Shown piece after piece: positions 16,936 through 25,773 of a stretch of 64,000 bases of DNA. The translations under genes were made by a program, and so were the position numbers. Numbering within the stretch: the first letter of the stretch is position 1; each line of letters starts with the position of its first letter. This DNA is from Streptomyces pristinaespiralis. Its GTDB lineage: Bacteria > Actinomycetota > Actinomycetes > Streptomycetales > Streptomycetaceae. A model generated the notes under the pieces. The model ran no database searches. It was not told the DNA's origin and saw only the letters and a program-made list of their open reading frames with translations. The stretch is taken from positions 7,809,501 to 7,873,500 of the forward strand of contig NZ_CP011340.1 in NCBI RefSeq assembly GCF_001278075.1, written 5' to 3'.

Positions 16936-17610
16936 TTGGGGTTTCGGGGCCTGGTCGGCCGTGAACGGGAGTCAGCAGTACTGCAAGAGGCTTTGGGCGG
17001 CCACCGGCTGGTGTCGGTGACGGGTGCGGCGGGGGTGGGCAAGAGCCGCTGGCCGCCGGCGTTCTGGAATCGATGCGGAACGGCCCATGGCAAGAGGTCG
17101 TCCGGGTCTGCTGGCGGGGCAGCGGGGCAGCGTGGCGGCCGGGCCCGGTGCCCTGGCGACCGAGGGCGTCCAGGCGCTGTCACGGCTGCTGCCGGGCGGG
17201 GGAGCGGCGCACACGAACGAATGGGCGAACAGGGCTCCGGCAGCCCCGATCCTGCTGTTCCTCGACGACGTGGACCCGGTCCACGCGCAGTGCACGGGGC
17301 TGGTGCAGCACCTGCTCATGGCGCTGCCGGCCATGCGCGAGCTGGTGACGTCACGGCAGGCCCTCGGTCTGGGGGAGGAGCACGTCCTGCGGCTGTCGCC
17401 GCTGACCACCGCGACGCCCGCCGGTCGCAGTGGTCATGCTCCCGCGGTGGAACTGTTCCTCGAACGAGCGCGTCGGCGGGTGGTCGCCGGCATACTCGCC
17501 CCTGGTCGTGGACGGCGCGGGTTCTGCGGGGACGGCGTAGGCGAGGCCACCGGCGACGACGAGGCGCCGGTGGCCTCGGCCTCGGTCCGGTCATGTCATC
17601 GCATGTGACC
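16936..17610 (+). pseudogene. STAND ATPase/LuxR- or BTAD-type regulator, multiply frameshifted
   Basis: FRGLVGRERESAVLQEALGG and VSVTGAAGVGKSR (Walker A) open the reading. It continues one frame over as LAAGVLESMRNGPW and RVCWRGSGAAWRPG, then in a third frame as LATEGVQALSRLLPGG, APILLFLDDVDPVHAQ (Walker B), RELVTSRQALGLGEEHVLRL and AVELFLERAR. At least two frameshifts and a missing C-terminus show decay of a large NB-ARC-type regulator. Confidence 0.8.
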
Positions 17611-17647
17611 CAGCCGGCCCGGGCCGGCGGCCTGTCTGCGCGGCGTC

Positions 17648-18247
17648 TCAGATGTGTCGCTGCGGGCGGCCGTGGTCGAGCCAGGCGCGTTCCCACTGGC
17701 GGGTCAGTGCCGGGTAGACGATGAGATACCGGAACGGTGCGATGGCGGCCATGTAGAGCCTTCCGAACAGTCCGTTGGGTTTGACGAGGGCCGCCATGCG
17801 CAGCTCGTATCCGCCGTCGCTGGTCGGTACCCAACCCAGGTGCATGATGTCGTGGACGGTTTTGTTGCCCAGCTCGCGGGCCGCCTCGTTGTCGAGCTGG
17901 TACACCTCCGTGAACGGGTCGGTGCAGGGGGCGGCGCCGGCGGCGGTTCGGGCGAGGTCGGGCGGGAGGCGGTCGCGCAGCGAGGCGACCCGCCCGCCCA
18001 GGCCCGCCCGGGGGGTGTCCCAGCCGAGCAGGGCACCGAGCTTCCAGCGCACCGCGAACAGGAACCGGACGGCGGCGGGCGCCTTTCGGGTGTCGTAAGC
18101 CTTCTTCAGCGCGTCGAGCATCACGGGGAAGTCGTCGGGCCCGGCGTCGGGCGCGCGGAAGGACCACACGTCCTCGATCCGGAAGTCGTGGGCGAACTCG
18201 TGGATCCGCCACGGCTGTTCGGTGTGGGCGGCTTTCGGGATCCGCAT
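17648..18247 (-). CDS. DUF2867-domain protein
   Basis: A 199-residue protein: AHTEQPWRIHEFAHDFRIED, VWSFRAPDAGPDDFPVMLDA, LGNKTVHDIMHLGWVP, then RLYMAAIAPFRYLIVYPALT and RQWERAW. This matches DUF2867, small soluble proteins often found next to TetR or NmrA-like genes. It is divergent from the TetR gene at 18469 across a 221-bp gap with GTTTCG repeats, so TetR may control it. Biochemical role unknown. Confidence 0.82.
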   Translation of the reverse strand: MRIPKAAHTEQPWRIHEFAHDFRIEDVWSFRAPDAGPDDFPVMLDALKKAYDTRKAPAAVRFLFAVRWKLGALLGWDTPRAGLGGRVASLRDRLPPDLARTAAGAAPCTDPFTEVYQLDNEAARELGNKTVHDIMHLGWVPTSDGGYELRMAALVKPNGLFGRLYMAAIAPFRYLIVYPALTRQWERAWLDHGRPQRHI

Positions 18248-18419
18248 CGGTCATTCCTTCCGGGCGGGTGTGCCTACGGGTGGTGCCGGAGGCCGCCGGT
18301 GGCGCAGCCGGCGACCACCGCATCGGGTGGACGGGGGCAATCCCGCGTCGTGGACCACGCCGCCATGGGTGCGGTCGGTGTGCCGGGCCGACGGCCGGTA
18401 CCAGCGATATGAGACCACC

Positions 18420-18457
18420 AGTTTCGGAACTATTGGTTTCGATACCCTTGGTTTCGT
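18420..18457. promoter_or_regulatory. Repeated GTTTCG half-sites before the TetR gene
   Basis: Three GTTTCG elements about 19 bp apart lie just before the TetR start; two sit in imperfect dyads (GTTTCGGAAC and GGTTTCGATACC). The arrangement suits a TetR operator shared with the divergent DUF2867 gene. Not tested. Confidence 0.45.
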
Positions 18458-18468
18458 ATGATGCATCC

Positions 18469-19110
18469 ATGTCCGTGCGAAAGCAAGCCCGCAATCAGGG
18501 GGGCCGCCCCCGAGACAGCCGCGTCGACGACGCCATCGCCTCCGCCGTTCGAGAGCTGCTGGCGGAGGTGGGATACGCGCGGCTCACCATGGCCGAGGTG
18601 GCCGCGCGAGCGGGCGTGGGCAAGGCGGCGATCTACCGGCGCCACGCGACCAAACAAGAAATGATCTTCGACGTTCTCCTGCCGGATCAGTTCCTGGCCG
18701 TGGCACCCGACCGCGGATCGCTCCGCGCCGACCTCGCCGCCGTGCTCGCCGAGATCGCGGCGAGCATGGCCCATCCGCCGCAGGGGACGATCCCGGGCCT
18801 GCTGGCCGATATCCATGCCGACCCCGCACTGCGTGACCGGTTCGACGAGAAGTACCTCGGAGCCCAGCGTCAGACCCTCACGGAGATCCTGGACCGTGCG
18901 GCCGCGCGCGGCGAACTGGCCACCCGCCCCGACCCGGCCATCCTCAACGCCCTGTTGGTCGGCCCCGTCTTCGCTTGGCTGTTCCTGCTGTCCGGTTCCC
19001 CCAGTCAACTCCCCTCGCTGACCTCCGCGCTCCTCGGCGCGACGCTCGCCCTCGCCGGCCCCGGACCTGCCGGCGCCCCGGCCGGTTCCGGCAGTGAGAC
19101 CGTGACGTGA
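18469..19110 (+). CDS. TetR-family transcriptional regulator
   Basis: A 213-residue protein. The N-terminal HTH is clear: AIASAVRELLAEVGYARLTM, then AEVAARAGVGKAAIYRRHAT. The all-alpha ligand domain ends in PSLTSALLGATLALA. ATG 18469 is chosen because the family begins shortly before the basic segment RKQARNQGGRPRDSR. Divergent from the DUF2867 gene. Ligand unknown. Confidence 0.88.
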   Translation: MSVRKQARNQGGRPRDSRVDDAIASAVRELLAEVGYARLTMAEVAARAGVGKAAIYRRHATKQEMIFDVLLPDQFLAVAPDRGSLRADLAAVLAEIAASMAHPPQGTIPGLLADIHADPALRDRFDEKYLGAQRQTLTEILDRAAARGELATRPDPAILNALLVGPVFAWLFLLSGSPSQLPSLTSALLGATLALAGPGPAGAPAGSGSETVT

Positions 19111-19164
19111 ACCAGGTCCTCGAACGCGAGCGTCGGAGGCAGCGGGCTGGTCACCTGGGGTGGC

Positions 19165-19653
19165 CTACGCCGGAAGACCCTGGGCAGCCGCCTCCCGCAT
19201 CCCGGCCAGGAAGCCCCGGATCGCTGCCAGTTCGCGCTCGTCGTATCCCCGCAGCAGCTCCACCGCCCGGTCGATCAGCGGTCCGAAGTGGGACCGACCC
19301 AGGGTGACGGCCTGCTCGTCCACCTCGACGGTGACTTTGCGGCGGTCCCGTTCGCCACGCACGCGCCGTACATGTCCGGCCCGTTCCAGCCGGTCGATCA
19401 GTGCTGTGGTGCCCGCCGAGTTCAGACCGAGCGCGACGCCCAGCCGTCCGGCAGTGACCTCCTCGCCGGCGCGGGCGGCGTCCATCAGGGCGATCAGCGC
19501 CCGCACATCGGTGGGGTGCATGCCGTTGCTCCGGGCGAACCGGGCGCTGTGCCTCCCCAGGTCGACGGCCACCGCCCGCAGCAGGTGGACGATCTCCATC
19601 TCGGGCCCCTGCTCGGCTCGCTCGACGGGTTCCTCGTACCTCTGGTCGGACAC
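19165..19653 (-). CDS. MarR-family transcriptional regulator
   Basis: A 162-residue winged-helix protein: MHPTDVRALIALMDAARAGE, RLGVALGLNSAGTTALIDRL and the wing HVRRVRGERDRRKVTVEV. It is divergent from the alpha/beta hydrolase at 19722, with a clean dyad in the 68-bp gap. Likely represses itself and the hydrolase in response to an unknown small molecule. Confidence 0.9.
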   Translation of the reverse strand: MSDQRYEEPVERAEQGPEMEIVHLLRAVAVDLGRHSARFARSNGMHPTDVRALIALMDAARAGEEVTAGRLGVALGLNSAGTTALIDRLERAGHVRRVRGERDRRKVTVEVDEQAVTLGRSHFGPLIDRAVELLRGYDERELAAIRGFLAGMREAAAQGLPA

Positions 19654-19685
19654 GGCCCGCCTCCGGTTACCATCTCGCCGACAAG

Positions 19686-19704
19686 TATCTCGCTGAACGA
19701 GATA
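19686..19704. promoter_or_regulatory. Candidate MarR operator
   Basis: TATCTCG (19686-19692) and CGAGATA (19698-19704) form a perfect 7-bp dyad with a 5-nt spacer, 17 bp before the hydrolase ATG. Another ATCTCGC lies just upstream. Confidence 0.65.
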
Positions 19705-19721
19705 ATAGGGGGTCCTCGCTC

Positions 19722-20594
19722 ATGAGCGTTCGCGGTACGTACGATGCCGACGGTTTCCTCGCCGCGTACGAACAGGTCATGGCCAAGTGGCCCACGCCGC
19801 GCGAGACCGCCACCGTGCCCACGCCCTTCGGCGCGACGCACGTCAACGTGTGCGGCCCGGCCGACGGCCCCCCGCTCGTCCTGCTGCCTGGCGGTGGAGG
19901 AGCGACCTCCGCGTCCTGGTACGCGCAGGCCGCCGAACTCTCCCGCAGGCACCGGGTGTACGCCGTCGACCTGATCGGCGCCCCTGGCCGCAGTACGCCC
20001 GCCGATGACCGCCACCCCCGTACCGTCGCCGACCTGGCTGAGTGGCTGGACGCGCTCCTCGACGGCCTCGGCATCGCGAAGACCGCCCTGGGCGGGCACT
20101 CGTACGGAGCCTGGATCGCACTGCACCACGCGTTGCGCGCGCCCGACCGGGTCGACCGTCTGGTCCTCTTCGACCCGACCCAGTGCTTCACCGGCTTCAA
20201 GCCGGCCTACCTGCTGCACGCGCTGCCCATGCTCCTGCAGCCGTCGCCCCGCCGCGTCCGGACCTTCCTGAAGTGGGAGACCGGGGGCGCGCCCGTCGAT
20301 CCCGACTGGCTGGCTCTCCAGGAGGCGGCCGCCGGGTTCCCCTCACTCCGCCCGGTGACCGGACCGCGCCCGGCACCGGAGGCCCTGCGTCGCCTGGACC
20401 TGCCGGTCCTGCTGCTCCTTGCCGGAAGCTCCAGGACCCATGATCCTTCCGAAGTGGCCGCCCGCGCCGAGGAATTGCTGCCACGCGTCACGACGGCCGT
20501 GCTGCCGGCCGTCTCTCACCACGCGCTGCCGCACGCCACCCCGGCCGGAACGGGCCGTTCGGTCGTCGACTTCCTGGACGGGGCGGGCGACTGA
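19722..20594 (+). CDS. Alpha/beta hydrolase
   Basis: A 290-residue alpha/beta hydrolase: PPLVLLPGGGGATSASW (oxyanion hole), nucleophile elbow ALGGHSYGAWIAL, DRLVLFDPTQCFTGF, and catalytic His in VSHHALPHATPAG near the C-terminus. No signal peptide. Divergent from MarR and probably derepressed with it, as in detoxification loci. Substrate unknown. Confidence 0.88.
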   Translation: MSVRGTYDADGFLAAYEQVMAKWPTPRETATVPTPFGATHVNVCGPADGPPLVLLPGGGGATSASWYAQAAELSRRHRVYAVDLIGAPGRSTPADDRHPRTVADLAEWLDALLDGLGIAKTALGGHSYGAWIALHHALRAPDRVDRLVLFDPTQCFTGFKPAYLLHALPMLLQPSPRRVRTFLKWETGGAPVDPDWLALQEAAAGFPSLRPVTGPRPAPEALRRLDLPVLLLLAGSSRTHDPSEVAARAEELLPRVTTAVLPAVSHHALPHATPAGTGRSVVDFLDGAGD

Positions 20595-20639
20595 GTCGCC
20601 CGGAGAACGTTTACAGGGCGGCACGGGGAGCACCGCACA

Positions 20640-20716
20640 GCGATCCGCTCAAGGGTGACCTCCTCCTCGCCGTGCCGGTTCTCCGGCTCCTCGATGCCGC
20701 GGTCGGTGAAGTACAT
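20640..20716 (-). pseudogene. DUF6104-like N-terminal fragment
   Basis: From ATG 20716 on the minus strand the frame reads MYFTDRGIEEPENRHGEEEV then TLERIA, closely resembling the start of DUF6104, a ~60-residue Streptomyces family beginning MYFTDRGIEELE. The match is lost after about 26 residues, and no proper ribosome binding site is seen, so it is a truncated copy. Confidence 0.5.
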
Positions 20717-20791
20717 GGGGGAGGGGAGAGGGACGGCGAACCCTGGAGGCTTCCAAAAGGTGTGCACCACCTTGATGCCCCGACTCTCCTC

Positions 20792-20859
<68 letters not shown>

Positions 20860-21200
20860 TGCAGTGCTGCTCCGCTCTCAAGGAATGCGGGAGGTCTGCT
20901 CCTCAGACCGCGTGCGCGTGCAGTCCTCTGCGGCGCCGTAGGCGCTGGTCGGCGTACTGTACGACGCCCCGTTTCCGTCCCTGAGCCGGGAGGCGGAGGG
21001 TTCGTGCCTTTGTGTTGCCGTGGGCGACAAGGCCAGAAGTTGACCTCATCGGGCCGGGGAGACCCACCCTATGGTCGCGTCACCGAGGGCAACTGCACGG
21101 AGGTACTGGCTTCTGTGTCGCGCCGTGTTGGTAGGGCTCGGCACGTGCGCTCACAGGGGCCGTTCGTTAGCCGGCCACTTCATCCGAGGGAGCAAGAAGC
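20860..21200. other. Intergenic, no gene supported
   Basis: Beyond the hexamer repeat and the DUF6104 fragment I see no coding signal up to the small frame at 21201. Confidence 0.4.
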
Positions 21201-21422
21201 ATGGGTCTCAGAGAGCCTTCGAGCGACGCTCACCATGCGTCCACGTCAACCGGCAGCCGCAGGGAGGCGGCAGCTTCAGCGGCCCCAAGTGGACGTACCA
21301 CCGGGCGCATACGGTATCTGCGGTCTCTGGGCCGCGCAGCAAGTCACGGATTGGTCTACGGACTGGCGTCGGCCTCCGGCGCCGCCATGGTGTCCGGACT
21401 CGTTTGGTGGAGCCAGCGATAA
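21201..21422 (+). CDS. Small putative membrane peptide (73 aa)
   Basis: ATG 21201 has GGGAG about 8 nt upstream. The product has a polar Ser/Arg-rich N-terminal half, then RYLRSLGRAASHGLVYGLAS and ASGAAMVSGLVWWSQR. The last ~27 residues form one probable membrane helix ending in WW and basic residues. I do not recognise a family. It lies next to the convergent P450 gene; a link is speculative. Could be a chance frame. Confidence 0.4.
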   Translation: MGLREPSSDAHHASTSTGSRREAAASAAPSGRTTGRIRYLRSLGRAASHGLVYGLASASGAAMVSGLVWWSQR

Positions 21423-21655
21423 CCGGCCGGCCCGGCCGGTTCATCCAAAGAACCGGTGGCTCCGACTGCTTCGGCACCGAAGACACGTGGGCCCGGCACA
21501 TCGGACCAGGCCCCACGTCGGGAGAGGGGGCCGCCAAGCACCTGGGTGTCCGCGCCGACGTTCCCCACGGTGCCGTCGATCCACTGGTCGTCCGTGGATG
21601 CGGGGACCGGCAATGGCGGTCTCCATGACTGCGAAGCCGGCAGGGTGTAAGGCAG

Positions 21656-22981
21656 TCAGCGAGGGAGGACGACCATCGGCATGCGCGTCGGATGGGCCAT
21701 CGCCGCCGTCGCCTCCCGCGGGGACTTGCTCCCCGGGACCGGACGAAGCTTCCACCGGGGCAAAATCGTGGCCAACGCGATCGTGGCCTCCATCCAGGCG
21801 TACCGGTCCCCGATGCATTTGCGGTTCCCGGCCCCGAACGGCACCACGTGCTCCCGGGGGCGCGCGGCGACCTGTTCGGGCAGCCACCGGTCGGGGTCGA
21901 AGCGGTCGGGGTCCGGGTACAGGTCAGGATTGCGGTGCAGGGCGTAGAGGCTCATCAGGACCTCGGTCTCCGCGGGCAGCTCGTAGCCCCCTATGGAGAC
22001 AGGTTCGGTGGTCCGCCGCATCAGGGTGACCACGCCGTGCAGGCGTATCGCCTCGTCCAGGACCCGGGTGATGCTCGGCAGCTGCGTGACGTGCGCGAAG
22101 GTGACCTTCCCGTCTCCCACTACCTGGTCGATCTCCGCCAGCAGCTGCTGCTCGACGTCCGGGTGCTGGGCCAAGTGGTGCAGCGCCCACGACAGCGTCG
22201 AGGCGACCGTCTCGGAGCCGGCGAACAGCATCGTCGTCAGCTCGTCCCTGACCTGCTCGTCAGTAAGGCCTTCCCCGGTGTCGTCCCGGGCGGAAAGCAG
22301 CAGGGACAGAAGGTCGGTGCGGCCCGCGGGGGCGGAGGCGCGCGTCGCAGTGATGACTTCGTCTATGACCGCTCGCATGCGCGCTGCCGCGGTGTCGAAC
22401 TTCTTCCAGATGGGCCAGCTGTCGGTGAACTGCGGTGCGAGTGCCCGCAGGATCATGTTCCTCAGGATGATCGGGAGGTCCTCGCGGACCGCATCAACGG
22501 CGCTGCGGCCGATGTCGGCGGAGAACAGGGTGGCGGCCAGTGTCTCGATGGCGAAGGTGGTCATCACCTCGTTCACGTCGAACTTCTGGTCGGCAGTCCA
22601 GGAGCCGGCCAGTCTGTCGGCCCGCTCGCTCATCACCTCCGCGTAGCCGGCGAGACGCTCCTTGTAGAACATGGGCTGCATGAGGCGCCGGTGGCGCATG
22701 TGCTGCGGCTCGTCGCTGTTCGCCAGACCGTTGCCGACCAGAGGCCGCACGCGGTCGAACAAGCGTCCCTTCACAAAGCTCCGCGCCTGTTTGACCATCA
22801 GGTCGTTGACGGCGGCGGCGCTGGTCACCACCACCACAGGCACCGGGCCGACGTCGAGCCGTAGGACGGGCCCCTCGGCATGCAGAGATCGCAGAACGGC
22901 CAGCGGGTCGCGTGCCAGTCTCGGGAGATGGCCGAGGCCGGGGATGCTTCCCTTGGCGCGGGGTATGGCTGCCAAAGACAC
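21656..22981 (-). CDS. Cytochrome P450
   Basis: All P450 landmarks are present: I-helix TTMLFAGSETVASTLSWALH, K-helix ExxR in LDEAIRLHG, PERF-like region DPDRFDPDRW, and heme loop VPFGAGNRKCIGDRYAW (axial Cys near residue 388). The FGAGNRKCIGD form resembles terpene-oxidising P450s such as pentalenene or epi-isozizaene oxygenases, but no terpene synthase or ferredoxin gene is nearby. GTG 22981 follows AAAGGGAAG at good spacing; GTG 23020 is also in frame. Confidence 0.9.
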   Translation of the reverse strand: MSLAAIPRAKGSIPGLGHLPRLARDPLAVLRSLHAEGPVLRLDVGPVPVVVVTSAAAVNDLMVKQARSFVKGRLFDRVRPLVGNGLANSDEPQHMRHRRLMQPMFYKERLAGYAEVMSERADRLAGSWTADQKFDVNEVMTTFAIETLAATLFSADIGRSAVDAVREDLPIILRNMILRALAPQFTDSWPIWKKFDTAAARMRAVIDEVITATRASAPAGRTDLLSLLLSARDDTGEGLTDEQVRDELTTMLFAGSETVASTLSWALHHLAQHPDVEQQLLAEIDQVVGDGKVTFAHVTQLPSITRVLDEAIRLHGVVTLMRRTTEPVSIGGYELPAETEVLMSLYALHRNPDLYPDPDRFDPDRWLPEQVAARPREHVVPFGAGNRKCIGDRYAWMEATIALATILPRWKLRPVPGSKSPREATAAMAHPTRMPMVVLPR

Positions 22982-24110
22982 GGGCTTCCCTTTCGAGACG
23001 GTCCCGCCGGCGCTCGGCACGGTCCGGCGTGGTGATTGTGTGGACAGTGTGGTCGCGGGGGTGGTCGGATCGGCAGCCGAAGATGATCAACTAGGCGGCA
23101 TCGTAGCCAAGGCCATCCGCCACGAACAGGGTGGAGGTCGCAGCCACCTACCCGGCCGTCTCTCCCGTCGTGCCACGCGCGGTCGACCGGCCGGCACGAA
23201 ACCTCCCGATGCGGCGGCAACTTGGAGTGCCACCTGCCCATGATGCGTTTGTTTCTCCTTCAACTTACCCGAGCGGGCCCAGCGGAGCGAGCCGGCTGCG
23301 CGACCGTCTCACCAGGGTGACCAGGCAAATCACCATTGAGGCGAGGAAGTGACGTGGTGATCGGGATACCGAGCAGAGACGAACGGAAACTGGGGCGACG
23401 TCATGAACGCCAGGTATCAGTGCAAGCGACGCAAAGGTCGTCCAACTCCTCGAGGAGGTACGGAAGACCCGATGGCACCCTCCGTGGTCGATGGTTCGGG
23501 GCGCAGTGCCACCACTCGGAGCGGGAGTTGGGACAAAGTCGGCACGAACCGGTCCTCCATCGACATGTCCGGGGGCGTGCGGCGTTACGCACCGGCGCGC
23601 CGGACGCGTAACACCACCGCGCTCGTCCCTGTCCATCAGACGTCGCCGTCTGCTCGGTGAAAACGACTCTCCGGCCCTCCATGAGCACTGGTTGGTACCG
23701 GTCCTCGCGTCCGGGGATCCAGCGGAGCGAGCGGGTCCACGCCCAAGTCGTCACCGACGCAGGGGAGGAGCGTCAGCCGCTCTCAAGCGAGCCACCTTCA
23801 CGCTCCGCGAGCGCTCACCACTGAAAGCGGAGGAGGAAGCAAGGGGCCCTGACCGGCGGCACGGGCGAGGAACCGGAGCGCCGCAGGTTCACCGACCGGA
23901 AGCCTGAAGCCGACATCGACCAACTGACTGCCGAGTGGCGGCGGTTGGAACCGGGGTGCCTGCGTGGCCATCGTGAGCAGGGATATGCTGCCCCCGGCTC
24001 CGTTCATCCGCGAACGAAGCCCGCGGGCTCAGTCCGCGGCCAGCACAGACGATCATGAGCGCCCCCGGCCGGCCTTCGTGACGGCGGGGGACCTTCGACC
24101 CGGAGGCCTT
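22982..24110. other. Long stretch (1.1 kb) between two P450 genes, mostly unassigned
   Basis: No recognised gene. A 117-codon minus frame (23401-23754) rich in Trp, Arg and Cys has codon use unlike neighbours and may be chance. On +, RRRFTDRKPEADIDQLTAEW near 23890-23950 looks protein-like but is cut. G+C is slightly lower than around it, consistent with decayed or transferred DNA. Confidence 0.35.
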
Positions 24111-25514
24111 GTGTCCCGCCACCCGTCCCTGCCCGGCGAGGGCCTCGTGCCACCTCCCGGCTGCCCAGCACACGGTATGAACGATGCCGGGCTCTACCGA
24201 CTGCCCGAAGCGCAGAACCCGTCCGCGCTGTACGAACAGCTGCGGCAGCAGTACGGTCCCGTTGCTCCGGTCCTGATCCATGGAGATCTCCCCGCCTGGA
24301 TCGTGCTGGGCTATCGCGAGAACCTCGACGTGATGCGCACCCCCTCCCGGTTCTCCCGCGACTCCCGCCGCTGGACAGCCTTCAAAGAGAACCGGGTCGC
24401 GGCGGACTCCCCCCTCATTCCCATGGTGGCCTGGCAGCCGCTGTGCGTTTTCGCCGACGGTGAGGAGCATGCACGCCAGCGCGCCGCGGTCGTCGACGGA
24501 CTGGCACAGTTCAACCGCCGGGGCATGCGCCGATATGTCACCCACTACACTCGCGAACTCGTCGCCGGCTTCGCCGCATCCGGGACCGCCGACCTCGTGC
24601 GTGACTACGCCGAACCCCTGCCGATGCTGGTGGTCAGCCGGCTGCTCGGAATCGACCCGCAGGACGGGCCGGCGCTCGTGGAACCGACTCTGGACCTGAT
24701 GCGCGGAAGCGCCACCGCTGCCGCGAGCAACCAGATCGTGACGCAGACCCTCGAGGAACTCGTTGCGCGCAAGAAGCTCCACCCGGGCAACGACCTCGCC
24801 TCGCGCCTCATTTCGCACGAGTCGCGTCTGACGGACACCGAGATCGTCGAACATCTCCGCCTGGTTCTCGTGGCCGCGCACCAGGGCACCGTGAACCTGA
24901 TCGCCCACACCCTGCGGCTGGTGCTGACCGACCGACGCTTCCGCGGTCACCTCTCCGGCGGGCAGATGACGCTTCCCGACGCTCTCGAGCAGGTCATGTG
25001 GGACAACCCCAGCATCGGCATCGTGCCGGGCAGGTGGGCCACCCGCGACACCATGCTCGGCGGCCAGCACATCAAGGAGGGCGACATGCTCCTCCTGTGT
25101 ATCAGCGCCGCCAACGTGGACCCCGAACAGCGCCCCGACCTCAGCGTCCCGATGCGTGGCAACAGGTCGCACCTCGCGCTCAGCAGCGGACCACACGAGT
25201 GCCCTGGAGGTGACATCGGGCGCGCTATCGCGGACACCGGCATCGACGAGCTCGTGGCGCTGCTTCCCGACCTGAGGCTGGCGGTTCCGGAGACGGAGAT
25301 CGGCATCACGGCCAACTGGTTGACGAGCCGGCCTTCCTCCCTTCCTGTGCGCTTCTCGCGCCCGCGTTCCCTCGGCGGCACGGAAGTCACCGCGCCCGAA
25401 CCCGCTACCGGGGCCCAACCGCTGCCTGTGGCCGCATCGGCACCACCGGCGGTGCCGGCACACACGCCGTCGATCCCGAAGCAGTCGTGGTGGCGTTCCC
25501 TGCTGGGACGTTGA
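24111..25514 (+). CDS. Cytochrome P450 lacking the ExxR motif (CYP157-like)
   Basis: The N-terminus has PPPGCPAHG and WIVLGYRENLDVMRTPSRFS, the I-helix region is LVLVAAHQGTVNLIAHTLRL, and the heme loop is LALSSGPHECPGGDIGRAIA (Cys near residue 364). Where ExxR is expected it reads ALEQVMWDNPSIGIVPGRW, so the K-helix Arg is absent. This is known in CYP157 P450s (EQxLW), usually found in conservons, but no conservon genes flank this copy. The C-terminus adds a Pro/Ala-rich linker and PKQSWWRSLLGR. GGAGG precedes GTG 24111; in-frame starts extend back to 23964. Confidence 0.85.
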   Translation: MSRHPSLPGEGLVPPPGCPAHGMNDAGLYRLPEAQNPSALYEQLRQQYGPVAPVLIHGDLPAWIVLGYRENLDVMRTPSRFSRDSRRWTAFKENRVAADSPLIPMVAWQPLCVFADGEEHARQRAAVVDGLAQFNRRGMRRYVTHYTRELVAGFAASGTADLVRDYAEPLPMLVVSRLLGIDPQDGPALVEPTLDLMRGSATAAASNQIVTQTLEELVARKKLHPGNDLASRLISHESRLTDTEIVEHLRLVLVAAHQGTVNLIAHTLRLVLTDRRFRGHLSGGQMTLPDALEQVMWDNPSIGIVPGRWATRDTMLGGQHIKEGDMLLLCISAANVDPEQRPDLSVPMRGNRSHLALSSGPHECPGGDIGRAIADTGIDELVALLPDLRLAVPETEIGITANWLTSRPSSLPVRFSRPRSLGGTEVTAPEPATGAQPLPVAASAPPAVPAHTPSIPKQSWWRSLLGR

Positions 25515-25716
25515 GGGACCTGTTGCCGGAAGCCCGCCCGTTGCGGTCCGGACCCCGGACGGGGAAGACCTGATTCGGGGCAATGGATAGGCACAGGTAG
25601 GGGCCAGTCCCGACACAACACGATGAACAACACCGTGGCGCTGGGGCAACGTGGACCAAGCTCGACCTCGCTGACGAGTTCGGTGTCGCACGGCCGGGGC
25701 GAGGGACCCGGAACGG

Positions 25717-25758
25717 CCGGGGACGGTGTTTCCGTGGTGGCGGAGACACCGTCCCCGG
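25717..25758. terminator. Long hairpin between convergent P450 and peptide genes
   Basis: An 18-bp stem (25717-25734 with 25741-25758) with one non-Watson-Crick position (a G-U wobble in + strand RNA) and a 6-nt loop lies 16 bp beyond the peptide gene stop. It can serve both converging genes. Confidence 0.8.
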
Positions 25759-25773
25759 ACGTGGGGGGATCTA

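Noticed and set aside
23401..23754. Minus-strand 117-codon frame with several Cys and Trp between the P450 genes
   Set aside because: Codon use differs from neighbouring genes, no recognisable family and no good ribosome binding site; left as a note in the intergenic entry.
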